Shown piece after piece: positions 48,160 through 62,291 of a stretch of DNA of 64,000 bases. Each line of letters starts with the position of its first letter. The stretch's first letter is position 1. The position numbers and the translations under genes were made by a program. The DNA comes from Liolophura sinensis. Its lineage: Eukaryota; Mollusca; Polyplacophora; Chitonida; Chitonidae. Location: contig NC_088295.1 of the NCBI RefSeq assembly GCF_032854445.1, positions 11,645,385 through 11,709,384 of the forward strand. Direction: 5' to 3'. The notes beneath the pieces were generated by a model. That model saw only the letters and a list, made by a program, of their open reading frames with translations, searched no databases and was not told the DNA's origin.

Positions 48160-49720
48160 AGAGTGTCAGAGGCAGATTAATGTGTTTGTAAGTCTGGTAG
48201 ATTTATGGCTACATCGCAAACATTGACATCTGATGATTTATCAGCCTTGATTTCCTTGGCTCTGGTCATTTACAGGATAGAGCAGGAGGCAGATCAGCCT
48301 AGCTTTAAACAGCCTTTACAGAAATCAACATTGACATAATGACCTGCAAACAGCCCCATGTCAGTTTCAGCTCATCTCAGTGGGATAGAAGGGGCTCCTG
48401 AAGGGGGCGGGCAAACAATGTGTCGTTACCAGGAGGGTCCACATGGTGTGTCAATATGATCTATTGCGAGCAGAATGTTTCCCCTGTCCGTTTTAAGAAC
48501 TGGCCTTTCAGAAAGCGATAAAAGAGACAGATTGCTGCTGGCACTTGAGGGATGTCCTTGTCAGATAGCCTACAGAAATATCAAATTCTGTCAGTTCAGA
48601 AATCTCACTCCGCACGATCAATTGTCAGTAGGAAAGATTTTTTTGCCTATAAACAAAGCGATCTCCCAGTAGAAATTGGGCAACGACTCGTTCCCGATCA
48701 GCCTGGAATCAGAGATGTCTGCCAGCCTGTATTATAATTCTGACAGGCGACTGGGTCAGCCAGGATAAATACTTTGCTACAGAATAACATGGTCATCACT
48801 TTATTACTTCAACTGACCATCCAGCTGATGAATGGAAACTATGACATTTCCTTACAAGACCTACCACACAAATCATGAACACAAAAATATTCTCTGTTTC
48901 CTCATGGTGCAACCGTACATTTTTCGTTAATAGCAATGATTTTATGGTTTTGCTGTGGAAGGATGTATCATTGAGAGTTAATACTGGCACCAGCTATTGT
49001 ATCAGCAGAGCTATAACCGTGTGATATAGAACAGCTTGCCTATCCCCTTCTTCCCCAAACCTGCCCTGTCGCTGTGAAGACAGGTAGGCTGTGACAAGCC
49101 TAAGAGATCTTGATAAACTTCAACATTTATGTGGGTTACGGCACAATACCCTCCATCACACGTGAATGAAGACATGACATGGCCAGTGGAGAAAATCAAA
49201 TCAAGATGAGGCAGGCACCTTCATCATCATTATTACCTGTCGACTGGAATAAGCTACCTGGGTCTTACTATGACACTGGTAATTGGCCAGCTAGCCAGAA
49301 CTAATTGAACTGGGTCTAGGAGAAAGGCCACCTTCTCCTATCGCTGCGCCACATCCAACGAGTGCTGACCTCATCTCAAGACGCCCGTTATTAGCTGCTA
49401 ATCCGGCTGATGGCAGAATTCACCGACAGCTATTCAATATCAGAATTTTGTGTCCCTTTTTTTCTCATCTTCTCAATGGAGTTGAATCCCAATCCATCTC
49501 AGACTGTGCGAGCTGCAGATATTCCGTGTATTGACTTTGGTGGCCAAGCTCTTCAGGGCTAATATCCTTTTCCCTACAGATGAAAACCTCCCCAATGCAG
49601 CTTAACGAGCTGGCTATAAACACTTCACCTGTGGGACAGTAATCAGCAATTAGACCAATACTTCTTCTCTATCCAACACCTGAAGAAATCCAGACATTAC
49701 CAAAAGTAATATCAGCAAAC
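48160..49720. other. GC-richer, repeat-free block upstream of TCF short start
   Basis: Dense, complex sequence in an AT-rich setting, without a frame of note. A possible regulatory block. Confidence 0.25.
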
Positions 49721-50088
49721 AGTTTCATGCTGGTCGACCATCCCAGACATCTTACAAAAATGGCTTGGAAATCTTTATTCTACCCTGAACAGCATTTCAA
49801 ACCTCCAAACATGCTGTACTGAGTTGTGCACAAAAAATTATAGTAATATACAATTTGATAGATATATGAATTACTTCTTATTATAAAAGCATTGCCTCAG
49901 AACGATCAACCAAACTTTACATTTAATGTTTATTTTTTTGGAGAATAAACAACACGCACTTATATGAATTGATAGTGGTCAGATTGATACTGGTGAAAAC
50001 TGGAGTGCCTAGAGTATAGCACAGCCCTTGACCAGGTGCCTCACAGCGCTCCAGCCTTAAAGCTGCAGGCGCTTATCAGCAAGAGCTT

Positions 50089-50109
50089 TTTTTTTTTTTT
50101 TTTTTTTTG
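50089..50109. repeat. Poly-T run
   Basis: About 20 T bases; simple repeat. Confidence 0.9.
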
Positions 50110-51030
50110 AGGAGCCAAACAGTCTGTGCAACCAGTGCTTTAATAGCCGGAGTGAGTGAGGACCTTAACAGCACCCTAAGAAATAATAAACACTTTCAAG
50201 GCTGCCTTTGATAACCATTCCCAAAACACTGTTAATATACATTCTGAGAGCTCTTAGAAATCAATGGGTATTTTCCGACAGTAGCCATCAAGATGGTGTT
50301 CTTGTGTTGTGCCGGGGAAGGTACATTTGTTAACATCAGGTAAACCTGGATAAAACAGTCCACGTGTAATTGTAACAAGCAGTTTGGACCAAAAAAAAAA
50401 AAAAGGCAGCGTATGTTAACTAGGGCAAACTTGTCGATGTCAATGTAACTTGTTAGTGGTGTAGAGTTGATGACTAGTGTGGCAGCCAGTATTGATTTCT
50501 GCCTGATTTCAGAGCCGCCTCTATTTCTCCAGTCAGTTCACATATCGATCAACAGGCTGGCCCTGACAACTCCACACAGCAGGCCTCTCTTCAATGACTT
50601 CCTTTTTGCAGAAATTATCCCCAAAGTTGGATGGTTTCAACATGTAAATCCTGACTGCCAATGATAATTGAGAACGGGCTACTGTTTGCCCACCAGTGGC
50701 TACAGCAAAAACCCCTTTCATGTTTTCTGGAGAAAAATCAGTAAACAGTCTAAATGAGTTTCCCTGCCATCAGTTTTTGGCCAGTTTCACTTCCTCCCAG
50801 CAAGTTCTTCCTGCACACACAGTTTTTCTTGTTGGTGTTCCCTCCCTGTGTTTTGAGCTATGTCAGTAATAGAAGAAAGCAAATTCTCTTCATTGTTCAC
50901 CAGAAGCACCAGCTTCCAAACAACAGATCTCCGCAAAGATGGCCTAAACAACACTACAAGCATATCTCCTTTTATAAGCTGATCTTGGCATAAATGCTTT
51001 TCTCTCAGTCACTGTGGTATTTAATAGATG

Positions 51031-51075
51031 CTTCATGCCATACTCAAGAATGTTTCACTTTAGCCACCATGGTAA
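51031..51075 (-). mobile_element. SINE tail fragment
   Basis: Minus strand: GTGAAACATTCTTGAGTATG, then GCATGAAG. Only the 3' end is left. Confidence 0.6.
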
Positions 51076-54000
51076 AGCCATGAGGAAATATACTTATTCT
51101 ATACCTCATGTACATTTGAAAAAATTTAAAACAACATTAAATCAAAAAGTCCTTTGATCACCACCAAACAGCAGAAATGAGCTTCAAAAATATATAGACA
51201 AGACTAACCACGTAATATATGTACCAATACACAGTAACAGTACATGTATACACATCACTATTGCCCTTTATTAAAACAATGCCTCTTACTTCAACACTTT
51301 GTGCATGCTAAATGAATCTTCATGTACAGGTGTGTACATTTCACACTATATTACCTACCCTTTGACCTAGAATGCTAGTACGTTAACAATGTAGAAAAGA
51401 TCAATTTTAAAAGTACATATTTTATACAGACAGGTCCATTGTATACATCAGTTTAGAGAAAGCTCGTGTTATTGTTTTTAATGAACAAGCTAAGCAGGTG
51501 TTAGTGTCACGGCCATTGTCCTAAGAATAAGTGACAAGTAGTATGATTTCAAGAGGATACCCTTTAGGATTGTCTTTTCAAAAAGGTCCATCAATGTGAA
51601 TGTTTTTGGTGTTTAAATTTAAAAAATCTATTTTCTATCTGTGTTGACTTATGTCTCCTAACAAGATCTAATGTAAATAGGAAATCTAAACATTCAACAA
51701 CATGCATCAATGCAACACTGTGCAGCTGTAACTAACCACACGGCTGCAATAACCCTGTGTTCTACCTTCAGTGCACAGGGTTGAGCGCCAGTCAACAGTG
51801 CCATTAATCTGATGTCGTCTCTTAAATGGGTACACATGTCACAGCTTGGCATTTCAATTACATGTATTTGTGTTATACAACCATTTTTCTATTAAATCAC
51901 CCCAATACACCAGGTAAATATTAGAATTGTTCCATATCCCACACATATTTAATACATGTAGCTGCTGTGTACCATCCACAACGAGGGAAACAAACTTCCC
52001 TGAGCATACATGCAACTGTGATATTATAATACCTGTCAACAACTTATAATCTGAAACCCTATCACTTAAGTGCCATGGAGTCCTAGTTTTGGGGTTAGGG
52101 GGTGGGGGGAAACATACATTATCATGAGCAGGTAAAGAAAACTTAACATGTATATATGTATTATTCTGTACGCACGTTTTTAGAGACTTAAATCTAAATT
52201 CAATCCAGACAGGTAGCAGACAGACAGTCCTAAAGTGGCTGATCACTGCAGTGCATGTACAAGCATATGGGCAACCTGTAAATGTGACTTTATATTCATT
52301 TGTGGAATATTATATGAACTCACCTGAACTAATTTAAATCACAGCAGAGGGTATTACATGAACAAGACTTACTACTGTCTGAATTCACTGTGGATGTGAC
52401 CAAAGCACAAGACAATAACAGCAAACATAACACAGATTAACCTTCACTGTAACAATACATAATGATAAAAAAAAACATCATGACGCAACATTTACAATAT
52501 GAACAACTACCAAATTGTTCATTTAAAAAGTTCAAAACAGTTTGAGGGATTTCTTAAGGATTCACAGCCGTAATCTGACCTTTTCAAAAATCTGCTGTTT
52601 TCTGCATTGTAGCTCATACTTACATGGTTTACAGTTACATGTACCTTTTCCAAGCTTTTTACACTTCTTATGACAGTGATGGAAAAAGTGAACTTAAGGG
52701 TAATGCTTGGGTACCAGGGATGGAATGATTAACTGTGGAGTGAGTGGTAGCTACCACTGATGCTTTCTTCACAATGACAGACCTGGCTGATGTCTCCAAT
52801 GACATCTCTGTATTGTGTCAGTGACATGAGTAACAGGCAGGACAGTGTACAGTTAACACCCCACATAGAAAGAATTATGGATAGTCATAATCCACACAGC
52901 AATTACCTGGCAGGCTTTGAAGTTCAATATGTTGAATGATTTGCCTTCTTATAAGGGAAATATTTTTTATTCAGTTAAATTCTTACATATCATTAAATGA
53001 TGTTTCTTCTTGATCAGGACCTTAATTCAAAGTTAAAATCTGATCACATTGCTTAATTTTAGGAGTTTATTGCGCACGTTTTTTAAATATCTTTTAATAT
53101 TTTAACTTTGCATAGAGATTTTACCAAATGACAACTGTTACAGCAATTCCCAAATTAATGAACAGATGAATCCTCAACTCAGTCGGGTTGAGCAATTTGC
53201 CCTTCCGAGAGGCCTTCTATAAGAATACATGAAGATGTAAAAACAGCATATGCCATTCCACTTTATAAAACATGGAAACTGTTAACAAAACATCACTAGA
53301 TACATCAGATGAATTCATAAATAAATACATAGTGTTATATTTCAAGGATGATATAATTTTTTGGTACCAGGATGAGGAACACTGGGCAAAATAAAAAGGA
53401 AATTTAGTGTGTTTCAGTATTGAAATATAAGTAGTGACATTTAAATGTAAACGCAATGTTTGTATTAGACAAACAATATGAAGTAAATCAGGCACATTCA
53501 TCTATTTCTAATAAATGTGTGCGCAGTGTTGGAAAATGTCTAGCACATGTTACTTTTTTATTAGTATAGACCTACATATCTCTTTCAGGGTGCACAATAA
53601 ATGAATGACACAGCACAATGTTTGTAATGATCAGAACATAAAACATGTTTATCATCATCAAAATAAACATTTCCATGGGAAGTGGCACAGCATGGATAGC
53701 CTGTGATGAGCATGACATTAGGCACTCATTGCCAGACATATCACTCTACACAGAGACACATAACTGGCCCAGTTAGGTGGACACACAACCCTGAAAACCC
53801 ACATCACAAATGTTTTCCTCATAGTTCCATTGTTCTGTGAAATTTTCTCATGTTATTTAGCCAGTTCAATGCATGGCAGATCCTACTTCTCAGAGTGGGT
53901 CATTTATCCAATATGTTATGAAACAAAACAATATTGTTGAAATGATGATTTTGTGACAAAAACAACAGGGCAATAAGAGGGGGGCATTGATAGATTATTA

Positions 54001-54849
54001 TCATAGGTGTATATAGAGAAACACTGTGTTTGTGCAGGTCAGGCAGGGAGTGAAGTGGTTCTGACAGCATGACACCATGGGACACTGACAATACCACAAT
54101 ACAGCCATTGTTTACAGCAGGACAACATAGTGTAGTCTACCACTTATGCTGGCCGCATGCAGCCAGTCTCCCAGGATGGCCCTTTCAAAACACATGCCCA
54201 TCAATGTCCAACCGCCCATACTCTTAACAAGTTACACCCGTTTTTACCACATGTTAATTGGCTTGAACAGTGACAGCATGCTTTTCTCTACATAAACACA
54301 ACAGTGATTAAGACATTATTCTTCTAAAGCATGTTCTTTGACCTCATACCTCTGCAACCAGTAAAGAATTGGTAAGGGAATTTTTTTCCTTTTCTTATAA
54401 ATACATAAGATTGACAACAAACAAGTGATGTAAGCATCTTACGAAAAAAGATCAAAGGGTGAAAAGATAAGAACTAAGATATACACATGATTTGTGGATG
54501 GGTATAGGTGATGTCCAAAAATAAGAAAAGTACAAGTACAACTGAAGTTGATAAAAGTATGCACAGTGTTATGAAGATTTCTTTACTACAATATTCAACA
54601 GTTCACTATTTAGTTGTGCAGTTTGAAGATTAAGGTACAATTCCCCATAAATACATTCTCTCATGCCACAGTCAAATCCATCAGCTATTCCATGCTTTAT
54701 AATGCATACTTTATTTTCTATGCTTTGTTTAAATGCATACTAGTGAATAATTGACATCTACATGCACCTTGTGTTTTCTCTTCATGGCTGTATTTACAGA
54801 TGTAATTTCCAGTATCTGTTTCTCTTCATCTGTATTTATCAATGACATA

Positions 54850-55600
54850 TGTAATCTTTCTGAGAGTACAGAGAGGCTGAGCACAGCGCTACAATCCCTG
54901 ATCATTTTGACCACATCCTCTAATAGCAAGAGACACACTGTAGCGCTATCGGCAGCGCAGAGCCACGCCAATCCCTGGGATTAGACGACTTGTATATCAG
55001 ATAGTGCGTTCTAAGGGGCCCAGGGCAAACAGCCAAGTCAATCAAGCCTGACGTAGGTCTTTATTCCTGCTTATCAAACCAGCCTGATATTAAAACTATC
55101 CTTAGGCAAATCAACACAAATTTCCAGGCACAGGGCTGTGGCAGCCTGGGGGTCTTCATCTGAATGCCAACTACCTAACTGTGGCTAACGGTAGATATTG
55201 TTAGACCTATCCGCTCCTAATCTAGTGATCTAAAGAGCCAGGGATACTGCAGCCAGGTAAACTGGTACCCAGGTGAGTGGTGGGGCATTTGTAGACTGGG
55301 TAAACCTATCACACGTGGCCCCGCTTAACCTGCCCGCCATATAAGTAACTGTTCCATTGTGTCAGAGTGTTTATGTGGTTCTGCCAATCTATCCTGAAGA
55401 CACAGCTTTAGTCAGCAACAATAACGGCGGGTTAAAGCTCATCAACTCATAATATCTCCCTGCATAATACAGTTTGGGGGATAGACCCTTAGTTAGTTTC
55501 CCATTACCCCGAACTCCCAGCACCCTGCCTTGACATTTACAAAAGGCAGACAAGGTCAAGACACTTTTAAACAAAGACATGTCTTGTGTCTGAAGTGGCA
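54850..55600. other. GC-richer, repeat-free island
   Basis: Contains words such as CAGCCAAGTCAATCAAGCCT and AAGCCTGACGTAGGTC, without coding potential. Possible conserved noncoding element. Confidence 0.3.
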
Positions 55601-56070
55601 AGCTTTGAACTAGCTGTCTGCCAAATGAAAAATTTCAAGATCCCATTTTACTAAATTTTAACTTTTTTCATGTCTTGAAATTCAGATCTCATACAGATGC
55701 TTAAGAAAGGTCCAGAACAAAGCAAGTTGAGGATTAAAAAAAGCCTTCAAACCCAGTAGTTATACAGTTCATCCAGTCACAAACATATGATTATGACAAA
55801 AGGTGTTAAGTCAACATCGGTATCGTCAAAACATGTGAAAAAATACATATACGATTTAATAAAAAATGTATATTTATAATAAAATAAATTCAGGACATGG
55901 CACGCTCACATTAAATTAGTATCAAAAATAAATGTGTTATTAAGGTACGTGTACATGCTGCTATTCACACTCAGAAAAAGTTACAAGCTATGAACACCTC
56001 TTTAATTTAACTGTTTACACTGGGAGACTACTTCACAAAATCAGAGATCATACTGTTTTTCTATAAGCCT

Positions 56071-56338
56071 CCATGGCTCAGTTGGTTAGCGCCCTAGCAC
56101 AGCGTAAAGACTCAGGAGCGTCTCATCAATGTTGTCGCTGTGAGTTCAAGTCCAGCTCATGCTGGCTTCCTCTCTGGCCATACTTGGGAAGGTTTGTCAG
56201 CAACCTGCGGATGGTCGTGGGTTTCCCCTGGGCTATGACCTGTTTCCTCCCACCATTATGCCGGCCGACTTCGTATAAGTGAAATATTCTTGAGTACAGT
56301 GTAAAACACCAACCAATAAATAAATAAAGTTAAATAAA
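56071..56338 (+). mobile_element. Full-length SINE with 9-bp target-site duplication
   Basis: CCATGGCTCAGTTGGTTAGC head and an AATAAATAAATAAAG tail. It is flanked by exact TATAAGCCT at 56062-56070 and 56339-56347. Confidence 0.93.
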
Positions 56339-56827
56339 TATAAGCCTAAAGTGGTTATCAACAAGTTAAAAATAAGAGAAACCCAATTAAAAGCATAACT
56401 CTGTAAATTAGCAACTGAAAATATTGAATATTGAAGATGACACATTACATGTCAAAAGCTGATGGTTGTATGCTCATGTGTTTTTGAGGTAACAATTTAC
56501 ACTCGTCCTAATGAAATTATAATCTCAAAATGTTACGTTTCATTGCAATTCCTTAATTTAAATTAAATTTGTTTCCCTAATTGGGTCTTTTACCTCAGTT
56601 TGTTTTTGTAGTTTAGTTGTATGAGACGAGTAATAAGCATAGAATGATCAAAATACCGCTCACCCTTTCAAGTTATGATTGAAGCACACATCTCCTATTA
56701 AGGCAACTATTGCAAACCATATCCCGAAAGACAGCCCCGCAAAACTTATTTCTCGAAAATTATCTGAAATATATAATTGTGTGTTTCGGGAAGGGGGGTA
56801 TGTTACCCTGAGTTCAACATGATTTTT

Positions 56828-56925
56828 ATATTTATTTGATTGGTGTTCTTGATGTTTTACCCCTTACTAAAGAATATTTCACTTATAAGACAATTCCCAG
56901 CATTATGGTGAAAGAAAATGTAACG
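56828..56925 (-). mobile_element. SINE 3' fragment
   Basis: Minus strand: CACCATAATGCTGGGAATTG, CTTATAAGTGAAATATTCTT and a CACCAATCAAATAAATA tail. Confidence 0.75.
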
Positions 56926-59900
56926 CAAGGAACCACTCACATTTCCACAGAGAAGAATGATAAACCTTCCATGTATTTTTATATACTGGCATCCATTTTG
57001 GACAATCAATAGCTCCCAGAATAGTCAATGTACAAGTACAAAGACTAAATCTTTGCCTCTACAGGCGCTGTCAGAATGTAACAATGTCACCATGGGGAGT
57101 CCCATCCTCTAGCAAAAAATCAATGTTCTCTGATATACAAAATGAACTGTTGGGTAGAGACAACTTTCAAAAGCAGGTTTTAATATTTAATCATAGTGAC
57201 CTTTAAATTTTATTACACTGAGACAATCAGAAGATGAAGGCAAGAGAATTCTAATGAGTCCATAGGAAGGCTTGGTGGGACAGTCTCCAATATGACAGCT
57301 GATCCTACACATCAAGCCTTGACTCCCCACCCTCTAACCGTCCTCTGCCTCCTCCCCCACCAGGTGTACATAAGACTGTCACTGGTTATCCAGCTATCCC
57401 CTAACACTGAAGCAAACTCTAGCGCTACTTCTAGAAAGAGAAAAATGTCCCAAGGATCCTTGTAAGGCTGATAGGGGCAGAATTTACAATGTTACGTCCA
57501 CACAAAAGCTGCTTATAAATCAACAGATGAACAAACACAAGGCAGCCAAAGGTCCCTCTTTATTGACACTTTCTCTTTACCTGCCATCCAGCTATTTCTC
57601 ACCTTGTTATATTGCTCTTTTATCTTTTTATATATATCATAAATATATACACCCAGGCTTGGCTTTGTTAAACAAACATCTCACTTTTCTTTTATTTCCT
57701 TTCACAGGCTTATTAAAAACGTCATCAGTTTAATTTTTAGTACAAGCCAGGTCTTTGTCTTCTCTGCCCCGGGCTACCCCGAAGTGGGCCGACTAGCAAA
57801 TTTACCACAGGATCTATTTTTCAAGTGAAGCAGAGGTGCCAAGCCAGAGCTGCATTTGGGTTTCTTTTTTACATAATATTAATACATAATTCGGGTGAAT
57901 GAATACATGTAGATTAGAGTTGTGCGAGTCAAAGCAGTGGGCATCCCGCATGGATGGTTTATTCACACAGATCATATGTACAGGTATAAAGCCCCCCTCC
58001 CACTTGACATTGAGGCCTCAATAAGTCCAAACACTGATATTTGCATGATAAAAATGCTTCAACTTTATCACCAGGTTGAAGGTTTAGTGCTGTTTGGGTG
58101 GAGACATTAAACTGTTAGGCATTTGGTTAAAGGATTAAGTGTGTGAGAAGATTTACAGAGGTCAGAACTACATTAATAACACACAATACAGATGCACGAG
58201 TGCTAAAGAACATACATTTATACAACATCAGCATAAACCAAGAGGTGTATTTCTGAAGTGTATGTAAACATTTAGGCAAAGTATCAGATGGACTGTATCT
58301 GAGACGACCTAACACCTCAAGGCACATAAATTCTGTACAACATGCATCACCTCATAAATATGTGCACAAGTATTACTCAAACATAAAATTGAAACACCCA
58401 AAATTTACATGAATGGAATGGCTGAAAACTTTTTTTTTTAAATATATGCAAAAGAAGAAAACAGTATACATGTATGCAAATACATGTAATCTGTGCACCA
58501 TATTGTGTGTAAGATATATACACGAAAAGATTTGTAACTGTACGTGGAATGATGGTATGCGAGTAGAGGTACTTACAGTGTACGTACACCTGGAATCAAA
58601 ATGCTATATCCAAATCAGCATTCTACTGTGACAGCTCAGTAAACATAAGACAAAGACTTCCTGGATCAGACAATACCCTGGAGAAGCACATTTCATTTAC
58701 TCTCTGATCTAATAATGGTCAGAACAGCACTGTTTCCTTATCTATTAACTTAAGCTGGCAGCTAGCTGGGAAAAGGGCCTTAACCTCCATCCTATTATCA
58801 CAGCCAACAGGCCATTTATTTCCACAACCAGTGGTTCAGAGAGGAGACAAAAGATGAGACAGGACTTGGTCTTAATCTGAGGCTAGATCAACAGGCCTTC
58901 TCTATCCGACCTGCCTCCAGCCTATGGCCAACAAACTTTGCTTCAGACTAGTTTCTACTTTACTGTACACCAGTATGCATTAATCCTTTTTGTACTTCTT
59001 CATTGCATAAGTTTTATACTACAAGCATATTGGAATTACTTTTACGAAGATTTTTTATTAATTTTATGATAAAATAAAGATTTCATACATGTGGTAACTA
59101 TGTTCCAGCAAAAAATATCTTTTAAGAAAGAATTTATTCCGTTATCAAGAATGACAATTGTAAGGAAATAATTACCATTTTAGATGTTTCCTTTTATTTT
59201 CCATTCTTCAAAACACAATAAATTTTTCCAAAAGCTTGGTACAAATAGTACCATTAAGTACAAAATCTTTATGCACATGTACATGTATGCTGTATAAAAA
59301 GTTTAATATTATACCATACCAATTAACTACATATTTTTCCCACTGCTTTCAATCTTTATTAATACCCGAACATAAATATAAGTTTTACAACAATTTAATC
59401 TCACATATTGACACTCAGTGTAGAACACTGTACCCCATGTAGTATGCAACCAACGCTAAGTCTGTGACCAACTTCACTACGTGATGATTTTACAACTGCA
59501 GATGCATACATTCAGACATACTCTATCTGTGCACTGTAGCCAAAAATGGAAACTGAGTTGTAAGTTGTTCAAAAAAATAATAATAATAAAAAATTAACAA
59601 ACTAAAAAAACTTATTGTAAAAGAGATTAAAGCCAGATCTTTATTAATAGTTCTGAAAAAAAAAAAACAGTAGTTGATGTTGTAATTTATGTACATGACT
59701 TTTAACCAAACATTAAAATCACTAAACTCCTTTCAAATTACGAAATACTTAATGGGGACTTGTCAAACGCCTGGCAGAAGACCTTGACGTCAGTTTATCA
59801 ACCTTAAATGTTCCTTTCCCAGCTCATCAGGATCACATCACATTAAAAACAGTATGATGTGTTCTGACACACTGTAATATTACAGACGTTGCACTACAGT

Positions 59901-61619
59901 CCACTTTTGATGTAACAATGGCTCACGGTCCTGCTTCACACTGGCACCACCTCGTGGGATTAAAAAATCTGCCAACTCCTCATTGAACCGTGAATGAACG
60001 CAGAACCATGTGGATAAAACGGAAAAACTGATGGAATATATATTTTCATGTAATTGCAAAATGTACATAAAACTACTATCTAAGTGTGATCTGTAACATT
60101 AAGTAGGCCAATACAATTTAACTTTCATAGTAGAAATTCATAACATTCCCTCCTCTTAAGATGCAATACAATGATAAAAGCACCCATCAATTATGTTGCT
60201 GAACACATGTTCATCTCATAATCATAGAATATCTTGAAATAATTTCAAAACTTTTATTATTTCTTCATTATGGAAGCTGTACATGGTACATTGTCTGTCA
60301 AGACTAAGTCTAAATTCCAACCTGGAACAACTAAATCTTATCAATCCGACATTCAAAGTGTCTGAAGGCCATTAAACAAAATCAAATCAGTCTGTGTGAC
60401 CATGTTTTTTTTTTGTGATCGAACATGATACTTCTAACACTACATTGGTACAAGAACATGTATTTATGGGCATACCTAGATTAAACATCAAAGAAAGGCA
60501 AAGCCAACATCACAGCTTACACTAGGTATGCATGTGAGGATCCAGAGCCCTATGTAGATAGTGTGGACTAAGGCTTGCTACCCTAGTGACAGTCTGGCAT
60601 ACCACATGCATGTACACGCTCACTCTGTTCATTATCTCAGCTCTTACTCATACACACGGCCCGTCAGCTCAGCCGACTATTTGCCTAACTCTGGTATGCT
60701 GTCCACAATGCGAGCATAATGCAGAGGGCCTATTGTATAAAGTCGCATATCAGTTATGCTACATAAAACTGTTTTGTGTGGCCACAAGTGTTACGCTCAC
60801 TTTTAATAATAGCTTAAGCTGCAAGGGTCTGCTGCACACCCATATATCACTAACAAAACAGGCTGATTTTTCAACTCGTCTTGGATCTGGTGAAAAATGG
60901 GCTGCGTTGTGATAATCTGTCCTGACTGGTGCCTGTCATTGGAGCCTTTGATCTTGTAGCCATGTCGATAAAAGTGCATGATAGCAGCAAATAGCCCAGG
61001 TAGAGAACTCTCTAGAGTGAGCAGAGAGATTTATACCTGGGTCATTTCCTGATCTCCTCTCTGGTCACGGACTACCCAACTGGTCACTCAGGGGAACTCC
61101 ACCTAGTTGCTGCTACAGACTGGACACACCAGTTAACACCATAGAAATCACAAGGCACCGACCTTAACCTCATAGACAGCACACTTCATCAGCTACACAG
61201 GCTACATTGTTACAATACACTACTGAGACAAAAACTTTTTCTAGCACCTTCTTTAAAATTTATTCAGTGCACTAAAAGCATTGGCCAGAGGACTATAATA
61301 AACCTGCACAGTGAAATAGAAAAAGGCACAAAAAAAAAAGAGCTCGGTCTCTGGTGTAATTAAATCGGGTTGAACCCAGCATGTGAGCAGATTTCTTGCT
61401 GATATATGCCAGAGATCTTACAATGCATTACTTATACTTGTTAAATCAGTGCTGTTCATCAGTGACAGAAGGCAGATGTGTTCTCACATTGTCAAACCAT
61501 TTGAAAATAGTACAACACCTGGTGGATCAGTTCATCTAGCAGATACCATCTCCATTACATGCTTTACTTAAGTTAATTCTAGGATAGGTGTAACATATTG
61601 AGGACATATAGCTCTACAG

Positions 61620-61990
61620 TGAACCTACAGTATTAAATCTTCATATTGGACTAGGTTTTTGCACTGAAGCTATGAAATCCTCATACAGAGATACATGTAC
61701 ACATATTCTCTACAGTCAACATACAGTATGAAATCCTCATACTGGGATATGTTATACAGTGAACTTATGAAATCCTCATAGAGAGAAATACATGTACATG
61801 TATGCTTTACAGGGAACTTATGAAATCCTCATAGAGAGAACTACATGTACATGTATGCCTTACAGTGCACTTATGAAATCCTCATAGAGAGAACTACATG
61901 TACATGTATGCCTTACAGTGCACTTATGAAATCCTCATACAGAGAAATACATGTACATGCATGCTTTACAGTGAGTCTACAATACCATAC
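61620..61990. repeat. 53-bp minisatellite
   Basis: About six copies of a unit CTTATGAAATCCTCATAGAG, AGAACTACATGTACATGTAT, GCCTTACAGTGCA. The central copies are near-identical. The frame at 61845-62153 is its by-product. Confidence 0.9.
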
Positions 61991-62263
61991 AGAAACCTTT
62001 AAGTCCAATTTGAAACCATGTATACACGGCAGACAAGTTCAAAAAAAATTTAGAAGCTGTGTAAAACCCAACAAGTTTAATTTTTTGACACCCATCTTTA
62101 ATGCATGGTTTTCATGTGAAAAAATACAATTTTGCTTGCCTTATTTCACTTAGAGCAAATTATATCAACAAATGAAAAAAATTCTAATTAACTTTAATGA
62201 TACAGTGAAACTAGTAAGTCTATACACTATTGAGTTTGAAATGATTATCTTTCACATGTAGCT

Positions 62264-62291
62264 CTATATATATATATATATATATATATAT
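62264..62291. repeat. (TA)n microsatellite
   Basis: 28 bases of alternating T and A. Confidence 0.95.
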
